Shown here: piece by piece, positions 17,184 to 24,746 of the stretch
How the letters are laid out: the number at the start of each line of letters is the position of its first letter
Position numbering within the stretch: position 1 is the first letter of the stretch
Source of the DNA: Actinomycetota bacterium
GTDB lineage: Bacteria; Actinomycetota; Thermoleophilia; Gaiellales; Gaiellaceae
NCBI GenBank assembly: GCA_004366385.1
Contig: SIRU01000033.1
Span: forward strand, 62,001 to 126,000
Reading direction: 5' to 3'
DNA length: 64,000 bases
Notes under the pieces: model-generated
Told to the model about the DNA's origin: nothing
Seen by the model: the letters and a program-made list of their open reading frames with translations, nothing else
Databases searched by the model: none
Position numbers and translations under genes: made by a program

Positions 17184-18317
17184 GTGGCCAGCGACGTGCA
17201 GATTCGCGTGGGCGGCGTGCCGGTCGGAGGCGGCGCGCCCGTCGTCGTGCAGTCGATGACGCTCACGAAGACGCACGACGTCACCGCCACGACGGCCCAG
17301 ATTGCCGCGCTCGCGTCCGCCGGCTGCGAGCTCGTGCGCGTGGCCGTCCCGAAGAACGAGGACGCGGCTGCGCTCCCCTTGATCGTGCGGCTCTCGCCGA
17401 TTCCCGTCATCGCGGACATCCACTTCAACGCCTCGCTCGCGCTGAAGGCCATCGACGCTGGGGTGGCCGCCGTCCGGATCAACCCCGGGAACATCGGCGG
17501 GCCGGAGAAGGTAGAGCAGGTTGTGAAAGCTGCAAAGCGGGCGCGGATCCCGATGCGGATCGGCGCGAACTCGGGCTCGCTCCCGAAGCACCTCGCCGAG
17601 CTCGCGCAGCAGGACCAGGCGGAGGCGCTCGTCGCGGCCGCGCTCGAGGAGGTCGAGCTGCTCGAGCGGCTCGACTACCGCGACTTCAAGATCTCGGTGA
17701 AGGCCACGCACGTGCCGACGATGATCCGCGCGTACCGGATGCTCGCGGCGAAGGTGCCGTACCCGCTCCACCTGGGCGTCACCGAGGCGGGGACGGAGTT
17801 CGCGGGCGGGATCAAGAGCGCGGTCGGCATCGGCTCGCTGCTCGCGGATGGGATCGGGGACACGCTGCGCGTCTCGCTCACCGCCGACCCGGTGAGGGAG
17901 GTCGAGGTCGCCTGGGAGATCCTGAAGGCGCTCGGGCTGCGCGAGCGAGGGCCGGTGATGATCGCGTGCCCGTCCTGCGGTCGCGACAACGTCGGCGTCG
18001 AGAGTCTCGCGCACGTCGTCGAGGAACGGCTGCGCGCCTACCCGCAGGCGTTCGAGGTCGCGGTCATGGGCTGCGCGGTGAACGGGCCCGGCGAGGCGGG
18101 CGACGCGGACTTCGGCATCGCCGGCGGCCGAGACGTCGGCTTCATCTATGCCCACGGCCGCGTGCTCAAGAAGGTCTCCTCGGACATCCTGATCGACGAG
18201 CTCTTCCACGAGATCGACCGCTGGCTTGCCGAGGGCATGAAGCGCCCGAAACGGCTGAAGATGGCCAAGCCGGCCGCGCTCGCCATGGCCGAGGCCAGCC
18301 TCATCCCCCTTGATTGA
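17184..18317 (+). CDS. ispG: 4-hydroxy-3-methylbut-2-enyl diphosphate synthase (IspG/GcpE)
   Basis: A 377-residue [4Fe-4S] enzyme that converts MEcPP to HMBPP in the MEP pathway. Cluster ligands appear in ACPSCGR and MGCAVNGPGE. Barrel motifs include VQSMTLTKTHDV, VIADIHFNASLALKA, VRINPGNIG and LHLGVTEAGTEF. The GTG at 17184 follows a TACACT box, and the upstream frame is open but non-homologous. A strong hairpin follows the stop. Confidence 0.96.
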   Translation: MASDVQIRVGGVPVGGGAPVVVQSMTLTKTHDVTATTAQIAALASAGCELVRVAVPKNEDAAALPLIVRLSPIPVIADIHFNASLALKAIDAGVAAVRINPGNIGGPEKVEQVVKAAKRARIPMRIGANSGSLPKHLAELAQQDQAEALVAAALEEVELLERLDYRDFKISVKATHVPTMIRAYRMLAAKVPYPLHLGVTEAGTEFAGGIKSAVGIGSLLADGIGDTLRVSLTADPVREVEVAWEILKALGLRERGPVMIACPSCGRDNVGVESLAHVVEERLRAYPQAFEVAVMGCAVNGPGEAGDADFGIAGGRDVGFIYAHGRVLKKVSSDILIDELFHEIDRWLAEGMKRPKRLKMAKPAALAMAEASLIPLD

Positions 18318-18328
18318 GCTGTGCGCAA

Positions 18329-18358
18329 GACCGGGATCCCCGAGCGGGGATCCCGGTC
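18329..18358. terminator. Strong hairpin after ispG
   Basis: A 13-bp perfect stem (left arm GACCGGGATCCCC) with a GAGC loop, 11 nt after the ispG stop. No U-run follows, so it resembles the hairpin-only terminators of actinobacteria. Confidence 0.65.
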
Positions 18359-18443
18359 GCGCGAAAGAGCAAGGATCTGAAGGCGACCAGCTTCGCCGGC
18401 CGCGGTCGTCCTGGACACTCACTCTCGCCTCCTCCCGGCTGCA

Positions 18444-18457
18444 TGAGAGTACTCTCA
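18444..18457. promoter_or_regulatory. Perfect 14-bp palindrome upstream of the beta-helix gene
   Basis: TGAGAGTACTCTCA is a perfect even palindrome 91 bp before the start of the first secreted beta-helix-like gene. It is AT-richer than its surroundings and looks like a dimeric repressor or activator site. A second hairpin (GGCAGG/CCTGCC, 18507-18524) lies closer to the gene. Confidence 0.4.
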
Positions 18458-18548
18458 CGCCAGGCTCAGCGTCCCCTCATGCCCGTGGGCCAAGGTTCGG
18501 GCGTTCGGCAGGTCAGGGCCTGCCGCACCGACCGAGAGGAGACGAAAC

Positions 18549-19070
18549 GTGAGAGGACGCCGGTTCGCCTTCGTCGTGCTCGTCGCCGGGCTCGCCGCGA
18601 TCGCGGCGACGCCGAGCGCGTACGCGGGGACCACGAAGTGCACGGGCACGTTCAACGGCACTGCGAAGCTCGACAACGTGAAGGTGCCGAAGGGCGCGAC
18701 CTGCACGCTGAACGGCTCGCGCGTGAAGGGCAACATCAAGGTCGGCCGGGACGCGACGCTGATCGCCACCAACGTCAAGGTCGGCGGGAACATCCAGGGG
18801 AAGGGCTTCGAGCGCGTCCGCGTGAACGGCACCTCGTCGAAGATCGGCGGGAACATCCAGCTCGAGGACGGCGACTTCGTGACGCTGACGAACGTGAAGG
18901 TGAAGGGCGACATCCAGCTCTTCGACAACTACGAGCTACTCGTCCTGAACAACAACCGGATCGGCGGGAACCTCCAGTGCAAGGAGAACTGGGAGGACCC
19001 GACCGGCGCGAACAACAGGGTCAAGGGCAACGCCGAAGACCAGTGCGAGGGGATCGCGATCGAGGTCTGA
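18549..19070 (+). CDS. Secreted beta-helix-like cysteine-containing protein, paralogue 1
   Basis: A 173-residue exported protein of unknown function. The signal peptide spans residues 1-26 (hydrophobic core FAFVVLVAGLAAIAA, cleavage after SAYA). The mature part has short repeats built on V(K/G)G(N)I(K/Q): RVKGNIKV, VKVGGNIQ, KIGGNIQL, VKGDIQLF, RIGGNLQCK. This pattern fits a small right-handed beta-helix. Four cysteines are placed as TKC, GATC, LQC and EDQC. The GTG follows GAGAGGAGACG. It shares its architecture with the gene at 19259. The pair sits between ispG and proS, usually adjacent in relatives. It has a resemblance to bactofilin-type repeats only. Confidence 0.72.
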   Translation: MRGRRFAFVVLVAGLAAIAATPSAYAGTTKCTGTFNGTAKLDNVKVPKGATCTLNGSRVKGNIKVGRDATLIATNVKVGGNIQGKGFERVRVNGTSSKIGGNIQLEDGDFVTLTNVKVKGDIQLFDNYELLVLNNNRIGGNLQCKENWEDPTGANNRVKGNAEDQCEGIAIEV

Positions 19071-19099
19071 CCCGCCGCCAGAGACGAGGGGGAAACGCA

Positions 19100-19126
19100 C
19101 GGCGCCCGGCTCGAAAGGCCGGGCGC
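19100..19126 (+). terminator. Hairpin after beta-helix paralogue 1
   Basis: GGCGCCCGGC pairs perfectly with GCCGGGCGCC around a 7-nt loop, followed by GAGCGTTT. It is 30 nt after the stop. Confidence 0.7.
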
Positions 19127-19258
19127 CGAGCGTTTCGGAGCCTTCTTGAGGCGCGGCGGACGATGTGAACGGGTCTCACGCAGGTTTCAGGAACACCTCA
19201 TCGCCGGTACCTAGCCTGAAATCGAGGGCTGGGACAGACGAATCGAAAGGGGAGAGCG

Positions 19259-19762
19259 ATGAAGGTGGGTTACGCGAAGTTGGCAGCTCCGGTGGCCGTG
19301 CTGGCGGTGGCGCTTCTGGGGGCGCCCGCGGCCTCGGCGGAGGAGCGCACATGCCGCGGCACGCTGGGGAAGATCACCGTGGACAACCTGCGCGTGCCGC
19401 AGGGCGCGACGTGCGTCCTGAACGGCACGCGGGTCAAGGGCACGATCAAGGTGCAGCGCAAGGCGACACTCCGCGCAACGAGCGTGCGGGTCGTCGGCAA
19501 CGTCCAGGCCGAGAACCACAAGCACGTCGAAGTCCGCACCTCGACCGTCGGCGGCAGCATCCAGATCAAGCAGGGTGGGAGCTCGACCGTGGTCGGCAAC
19601 AAGGTCACGGGCGACATCCAGTACTTCTCCAACCGCGGCGCGATCGTGATTCAGAACAACCGTGTCAACGGCAACCTGCAGTGCAAGTCGAACAAGCCGA
19701 AGCCGATCGGCGGCGGCAACCGCGTCGGAGGCAACAAGGAAGACCAGTGCAAGCGCCTCTGA
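19259..19762 (+). CDS. Secreted beta-helix-like cysteine-containing protein, paralogue 2
   Basis: A 167-residue exported paralogue of the gene at 18549. It has a signal peptide of about 27 residues (LAAPVAVLAVALLGAPAASA), then the same repeat layout (RVKGTIKV, VRVVGNVQ, TVGGSIQI, VTGDIQYF, RVNGNLQC) and the same four cysteines (RTC, GATC, LQC, EDQC). It is more basic than paralogue 1. Its own ribosome-binding site (AAAGGGGAG), upstream spacer and terminator suggest separate expression. No function is assignable; a cell-surface or wall-associated role is inferred from export and fold only. Confidence 0.72.
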   Translation: MKVGYAKLAAPVAVLAVALLGAPAASAEERTCRGTLGKITVDNLRVPQGATCVLNGTRVKGTIKVQRKATLRATSVRVVGNVQAENHKHVEVRTSTVGGSIQIKQGGSSTVVGNKVTGDIQYFSNRGAIVIQNNRVNGNLQCKSNKPKPIGGGNRVGGNKEDQCKRL

Positions 19763-19787
19763 GCGCCTCTGCCTGACTCGAGCCACG

Positions 19788-19814
19788 AAGCGCCCGGCCA
19801 CGTGCCGGGCGTTT
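19788..19814 (+). terminator. Terminator after beta-helix paralogue 2
   Basis: AAGCGCCCGGC pairs with GCCGGGCGTTT (one wobble) around a 5-nt loop. The right arm ends in TTT. Confidence 0.7.
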
Positions 19815-20003
19815 CGTCGTCGTGGGGCCGGACACGTCCACGAACGCCGAGCCGATCCGGACAAGGCCTGCACGGACCGCGGGGCAACCGTGCTCCGTCA
19901 CCCGGCCGACGTGGACGTGTCCGTTTCTCGGAGGCCGCTCCCCGACGCCGTCGAGCTGTGGAGACGTCGTGACGAAACCGGCGCCGGCTCGTGACTAACA
20001 AAA

Positions 20004-20020
20004 CCGGTGTCTGACACCGG
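20004..20020. repeat. CCGGTGTC palindrome, copy 3
   Basis: CCGGTGTC-T-GACACCGG, identical to the copy at 6323-6339 including the central T, preceded here by AAA. It lies 71 bp before proS. Confidence 0.7.
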
Positions 20021-20076
20021 TCCTCGCGGACCACCTGGCTCGAACGGACAGTGCGGGTCGCGCTCGCCGATTTCTC

Positions 20077-20082
20077 TAACCT
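20077..20082 (+). promoter_or_regulatory. TANNNT box 8 nt before proS (leaderless promoter candidate)
   Basis: TAACCT ends 8 nt before the proS ATG at 20091. No ribosome-binding site lies in that gap. Confidence 0.4.
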
Positions 20083-20090
20083 CCCCGGTC

Positions 20091-21767
20091 ATGGTCGCGC
20101 GGCAGTCGCAGCTCTTCGTCCCGACCCTGCGCGAGGCGCCGGCGGACGCCGAGGCCGCGTCGCACAGGCTGCTCGTCCGCGGCGGCTACATCCGCCAGGT
20201 GAGCGCGGGGCTCTGGACGTTCCTCCCGCTCGGCTGGCGCGTCCACCAGAAGGTCGTGCAGGTCATCCGCGAGGAGATGAACGCGATCGGCGGCCAGGAG
20301 ATGCTGTGCCCGGTGCTCACGCCGGCGGAGCTCTGGGAGACGACCGGCCGCATCACCGTCCCGATCATCTTCCACCTGAAGGATCGAACGGGCCGCGACT
20401 TCGTGCTGCCCTTCTCGCACGAGGAGACGATGACCTTCCACGCGCGCGAGATCCGCTCGTACAAGGAGCTCCCGCAGACCTGGTACCACTTCTCGACCAA
20501 GGAGCGCGACGAGCCGCGGCCGCGCGGCGGGCTCCTCCGCGTGCGCGAGTTCATCATGAAGGACTCGTACACCTTCGACCGGGACGAGGCCGGGCTGGAC
20601 GTCAGCTTCGACCGGCACGCCGAGGCGTACGAGCGGATCTGGGAGCGCTGCGGCCTCGAGGCGTACCTGGTCGAGGCGGAGTCCGGGATCATGGGCGGGA
20701 CGGAGTCGCTCGGCTTCCTCGCACCCGGCTCGGGCGAGAACGAGCTGATGCGCTGCGAGAACGGCGACTACTTCGCCGACGTCGAGGCCGCGCGCGGCGT
20801 CCCTCGTGCGCCCGAGCTCCCGCCCCGGCTCGACGCGCCCGAGGAGATCGAGACTCCCGGCGTGACGACGATCGAGGCGCTCGCGGAGCTCCTCGCGATC
20901 GATCCGGCGGCGACGTCGAAGGCGATGCCGGTGGTCGTCGGCGACCGTCTCGTGCTGGCGCTCGTCCGCGGCGACGACCGCCTCAGCGAGGAGAAGCTGA
21001 TGACGCTGTTCGAGTCGGCGTTTCGCCCCGCCACGGACGAGGAGATCCGCGAGACCTTCGGCGCCGACGGCGGCTCGATCGGCCCGCTCGGCGTCTCGGT
21101 CGAAGTGGTCGCGGACGAGGCGCTGCGGGAGGGGCAGTTCGTGGCCGGCGCGAACCGCGACGGGTGGCACGTCCGCGGCGTCGAGGCCGGGCGCGACTAC
21201 GAGCCGCGCTTCGCGGACATCCGCCAGGCGGTCGCGGGCGACGCCTGCCCGGAGTGCGGAGGCCGGCTCAGCGTGCAGCCGGCGATCGAGGTCGGCCACA
21301 TCTTCAAGCTCGGCACCTTCCACTCCCAGGCGTTCGACGCGACGTACCTCGACGAGGACGGCACGGAGAAGGTGATCGTGATGGGGAGCTACGGCATCGG
21401 CCCCGCGCGCACGATGGCCGCGATCGTCGAGCAGCACTCGGACGAGAACGGGATCCTGTGGCCGAAGGAGGTCGCGCCCTACGACGTGCACGTGCTCTCC
21501 CTGGACGCCGGCTCTGAGGAGATCCTCGGGTGCGCGGAGGAGGTCGCGAACGTGCTCGTCGAGGCAGGTCTCGACGTCCTCCTCGACGACCGCGACGAGC
21601 GCCCGGGAGAGAAGTTCGCGGACGCGGACCTCGTCGGCGCGCCCGTCCGGATCATCGTCGGCCGCAAGACGCTCGAGGACGACTCGGTCGACGCTCGGAC
21701 GCGTGACGGGGCCGTCGACCAGCGCGTGGCGGTGACCGACGTGCTGAAATGGGTCACGGACCGCTGA
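20091..21767 (+). CDS. proS: Prolyl-tRNA synthetase, bacterial type with editing domain
   Basis: A 558-residue class II synthetase. Motif 1 region LWTFLPLGWRVHQKV, motif 2 FRDEP-type (here STKERDEPRPRGGLLRVREF) and motif 3 VMGSYGIGPARTMAA are present. The inserted YbaK-like editing domain (residues about 235-400, containing TSKAMPVVVGDRLVLALVRGD) marks the bacterial form that clears Ala-tRNA-Pro. The C-terminal anticodon-binding domain ends DVLKWVTDR. The ATG at 20091 begins MVARQSQLFVPTLREAP, the normal N-terminus. Its stop overlaps the next ATG by one base. Confidence 0.96.
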   Translation: MVARQSQLFVPTLREAPADAEAASHRLLVRGGYIRQVSAGLWTFLPLGWRVHQKVVQVIREEMNAIGGQEMLCPVLTPAELWETTGRITVPIIFHLKDRTGRDFVLPFSHEETMTFHAREIRSYKELPQTWYHFSTKERDEPRPRGGLLRVREFIMKDSYTFDRDEAGLDVSFDRHAEAYERIWERCGLEAYLVEAESGIMGGTESLGFLAPGSGENELMRCENGDYFADVEAARGVPRAPELPPRLDAPEEIETPGVTTIEALAELLAIDPAATSKAMPVVVGDRLVLALVRGDDRLSEEKLMTLFESAFRPATDEEIRETFGADGGSIGPLGVSVEVVADEALREGQFVAGANRDGWHVRGVEAGRDYEPRFADIRQAVAGDACPECGGRLSVQPAIEVGHIFKLGTFHSQAFDATYLDEDGTEKVIVMGSYGIGPARTMAAIVEQHSDENGILWPKEVAPYDVHVLSLDAGSEEILGCAEEVANVLVEAGLDVLLDDRDERPGEKFADADLVGAPVRIIVGRKTLEDDSVDARTRDGAVDQRVAVTDVLKWVTDR

Positions 21768-22063
21768 TGCCGAAACGCCGGAGATACAGCAGCGAGGGGT
21801 TCGGGCCGACGATCGAGCGGCTCATGGCGGAGACGGGAACGACGTACAGAGGCCTCGCCGAGAAGGCGAGCCTGAGCGCCGGCTATCTCAACCACATCGT
21901 CCACGGGAACCGGCCGGTGCCCTCGAACGACGTCATCGCGCGAATCGCGGCCGCGCTCGACGTCGAGCCGGAGCACTTCCGCGAGTTCCGGATCCGCGTG
22001 ATCACCGAGAAGCTCGAGCAGATGCCCGAGCTGATCGACCGGCTCTACAAGCGCCTCGCGTGA
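21767..22063 (+). CDS. Small XRE-family DNA-binding protein
   Basis: A 98-residue protein with one helix-turn-helix of the Cro/C1 type: GTTYRGLAEKASLSAGYLNHIVHGNRPVP with NDVIARIAAALDVEPEHF after it. A basic N-terminus (PKRRRYSS) precedes it. The ATG shares one base with the proS stop (TGATG), so it is translationally coupled to proS. The C-terminal helix could dimerise. The target is unknown. Confidence 0.85.
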   Translation: MPKRRRYSSEGFGPTIERLMAETGTTYRGLAEKASLSAGYLNHIVHGNRPVPSNDVIARIAAALDVEPEHFREFRIRVITEKLEQMPELIDRLYKRLA

Positions 22064-22078
22064 GACGCCGCCCAGCGA

Positions 22079-22098
22079 GGGCGAGGCACGCCTCGCCC
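22079..22098. repeat. GGCGAGGC palindromic repeat, copy B
   Basis: GGGCGAGGC and its complement flank AC: a 9-bp perfect inverted repeat 15 nt after the XRE gene stop. Confidence 0.7.
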
Positions 22099-22142
22099 CG
22101 GCGGTGAGGCCGCCGCCCTTCCCGATCCCGTCGCCGACGGAC

Positions 22143-22167
22143 AACTTCGCGGTCTCTGACGCGTACT
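22143..22167 (+). promoter_or_regulatory. Candidate ECF-type promoter of sigma gene 1
   Basis: AACTTCG (22143-22149) with CGTACT (22162-22167). The AAC lies 34 nt before the GTG at 22177. The same spacing and a similar AACCTTTG occur before sigma gene 2 (25449) and, at 31 nt, before sigma gene 3 (27213). Autoregulation is inferred. Confidence 0.4.
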
Positions 22168-22176
22168 AGAGAGCAG

Positions 22177-22719
22177 GTGCGCCGGCGTCCCGACACCGAG
22201 CTCGTCGTCCTCGCCCGCGAGGGGTCGCGGGAGGCGGTCGAGGTCCTGTTCGACCGCTACTGGGCGCACGCCTGGCGAGCGGCCTTCGCGGTCACGGGCG
22301 ACCGCGGCCTCGCGGACGACGCGGCACAGGAGGCGATCGAGCGCGCGTTCGGCGCGCTGCACCGCTTCGACGAGACGCGGCCGTTCGCGCCGTGGCTCAA
22401 GCGGATCGCCGTCAACCGCGCGATCGACCACCTCCGGCGCGGCCGCCGCGCCGACGTCCTCGCGGGGGACGAGGCCGTCTACCACGCGTGGGAGCTCGGC
22501 GAGTCCGCCGAGGACGACCTCCGGCTCTGGGCGGTGGCGGACGCCGTGGCGTCCCTCGGCGAGGCGAAGCGCGTCGTGATCGTGCTCCACTACTGGCTCG
22601 ATCTGCCGCTCGAGGAGGTCGCGGGCGTCCTCGGCATCCCGGTGGGCACGGTCGCCTCCAGGCTCGGGCGCGCGAAGGCCGAGCTGCGCGCGCTCCTCGA
22701 GGAGGACCGTGTCGCCTGA
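22177..22719 (+). CDS. ECF RNA polymerase sigma factor, array member 1
   Basis: A 180-residue ECF sigma factor. Region 2: EVLFDRYWAHAWRAAFAVTG, ADDAAQEAIERAFGALHRF, then PWLKRIAVNRAIDHLRRGRR. Region 4: LHYWLDLPLEEVAGVLGIP and GTVASRLGRAKAELRALL, an HTH. It has no regions 1 or 3. It directs RNA polymerase to a regulon, usually envelope stress. It overlaps the following membrane-protein gene by 11 nt, the arrangement of sigma/anti-sigma pairs. The GTG at 22177 lies within a short AGAGAGCAG leader. Confidence 0.93.
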   Translation: MRRRPDTELVVLAREGSREAVEVLFDRYWAHAWRAAFAVTGDRGLADDAAQEAIERAFGALHRFDETRPFAPWLKRIAVNRAIDHLRRGRRADVLAGDEAVYHAWELGESAEDDLRLWAVADAVASLGEAKRVVIVLHYWLDLPLEEVAGVLGIPVGTVASRLGRAKAELRALLEEDRVA

Positions 22720-23428
22720 CCTCGAGCGAGAGCTCCGCGACGCGCGCGAGCTGCTGCCCGAGCCCGACGCGGCCGCGACCCGGCTCGCGCGCGAGCGCGC
22801 GCTCGCGGCCGCGCGTACACGTCGACGCCGGCTGCCGCCCGCGCTCGCGCTCGCAGCGTCGCTGCTCGTCGCCGTCGTCGCCGGGATCACGATCGGCGCC
22901 TCGACGCCTCAGAGCGTGACCGCGGGTCGCGGGCCGCTCGGGCTCGGGTTCCTTCCGCTCCCCGGCTGGTACACGCTCCACGCGCCCGGCGTCGCGCGAC
23001 AGGGAACGCAGTTCGCATCCCTGGCGGCCAACGTGCCGTTTCACGCGACGGACGACCTGAACGGGCTCGCGAGCCCGTCGGGACTCCCGTACGCGACACT
23101 CCTGGAGCTCCCTCGCGACGGCGTCGTCCTCGTGGCGATCGTTACGGAACGTTACGAGGGCGAGCTCCCGCCGCCCGCCGGGCTGGAACAGCAGCTCCCG
23201 CTCCGCCTCAGCGCGGCGGAGGAGTTCATCCCCTTCAGCACGCAAGTCCGGCCCAAGCGTCCGCTCGGTCAGGCGCACCTCTCCGCGCACGTCGGGCGCT
23301 ACGACCTCACGGTGAACGCGTACTTCGGCACGCCCACGCCGTCGTCGGAGCTGCTCGCCGAAGCGCAGCGCCAGCTCGACGGGCTCGTGGTCAGGCCGGG
23401 CCTCCGCCTGCCAGAGGCCGGGCGGTGA
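22709..23428 (+). CDS. Single-pass membrane protein, putative sigma partner, array member 1
   Basis: A 239-residue protein: a charged cytoplasmic N-terminus (MSPDLERELRDARELL), a membrane helix at about residues 43-63, then an extracytoplasmic domain starting LGLGFLPLPGW (about 77-87) and continuing through LAANVPFHATDDLNGLA, LPRDGVVLVAIV and an ending with AEAQRQLDGLVVRPGL. The same domain heads the larger proteins at 26019 and 27822. No classic zinc anti-sigma motif is visible; the anti-sigma role is inferred from operon position and topology. Unlike its paralogues it stops before the C-terminal Ig-like domain, which is here encoded separately downstream. Confidence 0.75.
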   Translation: MSPDLERELRDARELLPEPDAAATRLARERALAAARTRRRRLPPALALAASLLVAVVAGITIGASTPQSVTAGRGPLGLGFLPLPGWYTLHAPGVARQGTQFASLAANVPFHATDDLNGLASPSGLPYATLLELPRDGVVLVAIVTERYEGELPPPAGLEQQLPLRLSAAEEFIPFSTQVRPKRPLGQAHLSAHVGRYDLTVNAYFGTPTPSSELLAEAQRQLDGLVVRPGLRLPEAGR

Positions 23429-24081
23429 GGCGGATGCTCCGTTTCGCTGCGTCGCTGAGCGCGGTCGCGGGCCTGCTCGTGGCGCCCTCCCCTGGCGCAC
23501 CCGCCCAGAGCGTGACGATGAGCTTCACGCGCTTCTACGACAACGCCTGCCGCTGCTACAAGGCCCGCGTCTCGGGTCAGGTGTCGAGCGGCCGCGCCGG
23601 CGAGTACGTCGTCGTCCTCCGGCAGTACTGCGGCCTCTCCTTCGGGACGTCGGTCGCGGGCGCCACGACGCGCGACGGCGGCTTCTGGGAGACCGAGCTC
23701 CCGGTCGTCTCCCGGCCGGACGCGCTCGTGAGCGAGACGTACCGCGCCCGGTGGAACGGGAACCTGAGTGCGCCGGTGAGGTTCCGCGGGAGACTCTCAG
23801 TCACCGGGTTCCGGCTGCAGGACGGACGCCAGCGGGTGACGGTCAAGACGCCCGACGTCAACCCCGTGAAGCTGACCGGACGGGCGATCGTCGTCCAGCG
23901 GCAGCAGGGCGCGTCGTGGGCGAAGGTCGCGAGCGCGCGCCTCGCGGCGCACCCGAAGGTCTACTACACGTTCATCGCGAACGCTCCCGTCCAGCGTCGC
24001 GGCCGACTCCGCGCCGTCGTGCCCGCGGCGAGCGCGGCGCCCTGCTTCGTCACGAGCGTCTCCAAGCCGTGGACGTCGTAG
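23425..24081 (+). CDS. Secreted cysteine-containing beta-domain protein, copy 1
   Basis: A 218-residue exported protein with a signal peptide (about residues 1-28). The mature region starts SVTMSFTRFYDNACRCYKAR, then has SSGRAGEYVVVLRQYCG, GATTRDGGFWETEL, and a second half ending AVVPAASAAPCFVTSV. The second half matches the C-terminal domain of the membrane proteins at 26019 and 27822 (RAVLPxxxARPCYL). It overlaps the previous gene by 4 nt (GTGA). Function unknown. It shares 109 bp of perfect DNA identity with the next gene. Confidence 0.75.
   Translation: MRRMLRFAASLSAVAGLLVAPSPGAPAQSVTMSFTRFYDNACRCYKARVSGQVSSGRAGEYVVVLRQYCGLSFGTSVAGATTRDGGFWETELPVVSRPDALVSETYRARWNGNLSAPVRFRGRLSVTGFRLQDGRQRVTVKTPDVNPVKLTGRAIVVQRQQGASWAKVASARLAAHPKVYYTFIANAPVQRRGRLRAVVPAASAAPCFVTSVSKPWTS
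23507..23615 (+). repeat. 109-bp perfect duplication, left copy
   Basis: Identical to 24169-24277 over 109 bp. A further 47-bp perfect block (23651-23697 with 24313-24359) keeps the same 662-bp offset, while flanking codons differ at synonymous and non-synonymous sites. It covers the mature N-terminal cysteine motif. Confidence 0.9.
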
Positions 24082-24746
24082 CGCTGCGCGCAGCCGGTCT
24101 GACGCTCGCCCTGCTCGGCGCGGCGATCGTCATGGCACTCCCTGGCGCGGCCGAGTCGGCGTCGAGCGAGAGCGTGACGATGAGCTTCACGCGCTTCTAC
24201 GACAACGCCTGCCGCTGCTACAAGGCCCGCGTCTCGGGTCAGGTGTCGAGCGGCCGCGCCGGCGAGTACGTCGTCGTGCTCCGGCAGTACTGCCCGCTCA
24301 AGTTCGGCACGGCGGTCGCGGGCGCCACGACGCGCGACGGCGGCTTCTGGGAGACCGAGATCTCGCCGGTCGCGGCGCCGGAGCTCCCTGCGAGCGAGAC
24401 CTACCGGGCGCGCTGGGAGGGGCGGGTGAGCTCACCGGTGACGCTTCGCCGCAAGCTCCTCGTCCAGGGCTGGCGGGCACGGGGCACGACGCAGCGCATC
24501 ACCGTTTACGCGGGCGGCACGAACCCGGTCGACCTCCGCCGCCGGACGGTCGTGCTCCAGCGCCGCTCCGCCGGCGGCTGGACGCGTGTCGCGAGCGGGC
24601 ACCTGACGCCGGACCCGAGCCTCCCGAACGGCTTCCTCGCGCTCCTGAAGGCGCCGCGCCGCGGCCTGACGGTGCGGGCGCTCGTGCCCGCGAAGAGCGC
24701 TGCGCCGTGCTTCCCGGCCAGCCCGTCGGCGACCTGGACGTCGTAA
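24069..24746 (+). CDS. Secreted cysteine-containing beta-domain protein, copy 2
   Basis: A 225-residue paralogue of the gene at 23425. A signal peptide (LTLALLGAAIVMALPGAAES) is followed by the same SVTMSFTRFYDNACRCYKAR start, GEYVVVLRQYC, GATTRDGGFWETEI and a C-terminal RALVPAKSAAPCFPASP. The GTG at 24069 overlaps the end of copy 1 by 13 nt and gives a sensible signal peptide. The N-terminal half of the mature protein is nearly identical to copy 1 and the C-terminal half is diverged, a pattern that suggests gene conversion or strong constraint on that half. Confidence 0.75.
   Translation: MDVVALRAAGLTLALLGAAIVMALPGAAESASSESVTMSFTRFYDNACRCYKARVSGQVSSGRAGEYVVVLRQYCPLKFGTAVAGATTRDGGFWETEISPVAAPELPASETYRARWEGRVSSPVTLRRKLLVQGWRARGTTQRITVYAGGTNPVDLRRRTVVLQRRSAGGWTRVASGHLTPDPSLPNGFLALLKAPRRGLTVRALVPAKSAAPCFPASPSATWTS
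24169..24277 (+). repeat. 109-bp perfect duplication, right copy
   Basis: See the left copy at 23507-23615. Identity ends at a single C/G difference and resumes for 15 bp. Confidence 0.9.

Larger units (their letters stand above)
19763..20090. other. 328-nt intergenic stretch with palindromes, no gene
   Basis: Contents in order: a terminator (19788-19814); a 14-bp perfect inverted repeat CGGACACGTCCACG (19829-19842) with its complement at 19910-19923; the third CCGGTGTC palindrome (20004-20020); and the proS promoter box (20077-20082). No convincing reading frame was seen on either strand. Confidence 0.6.
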
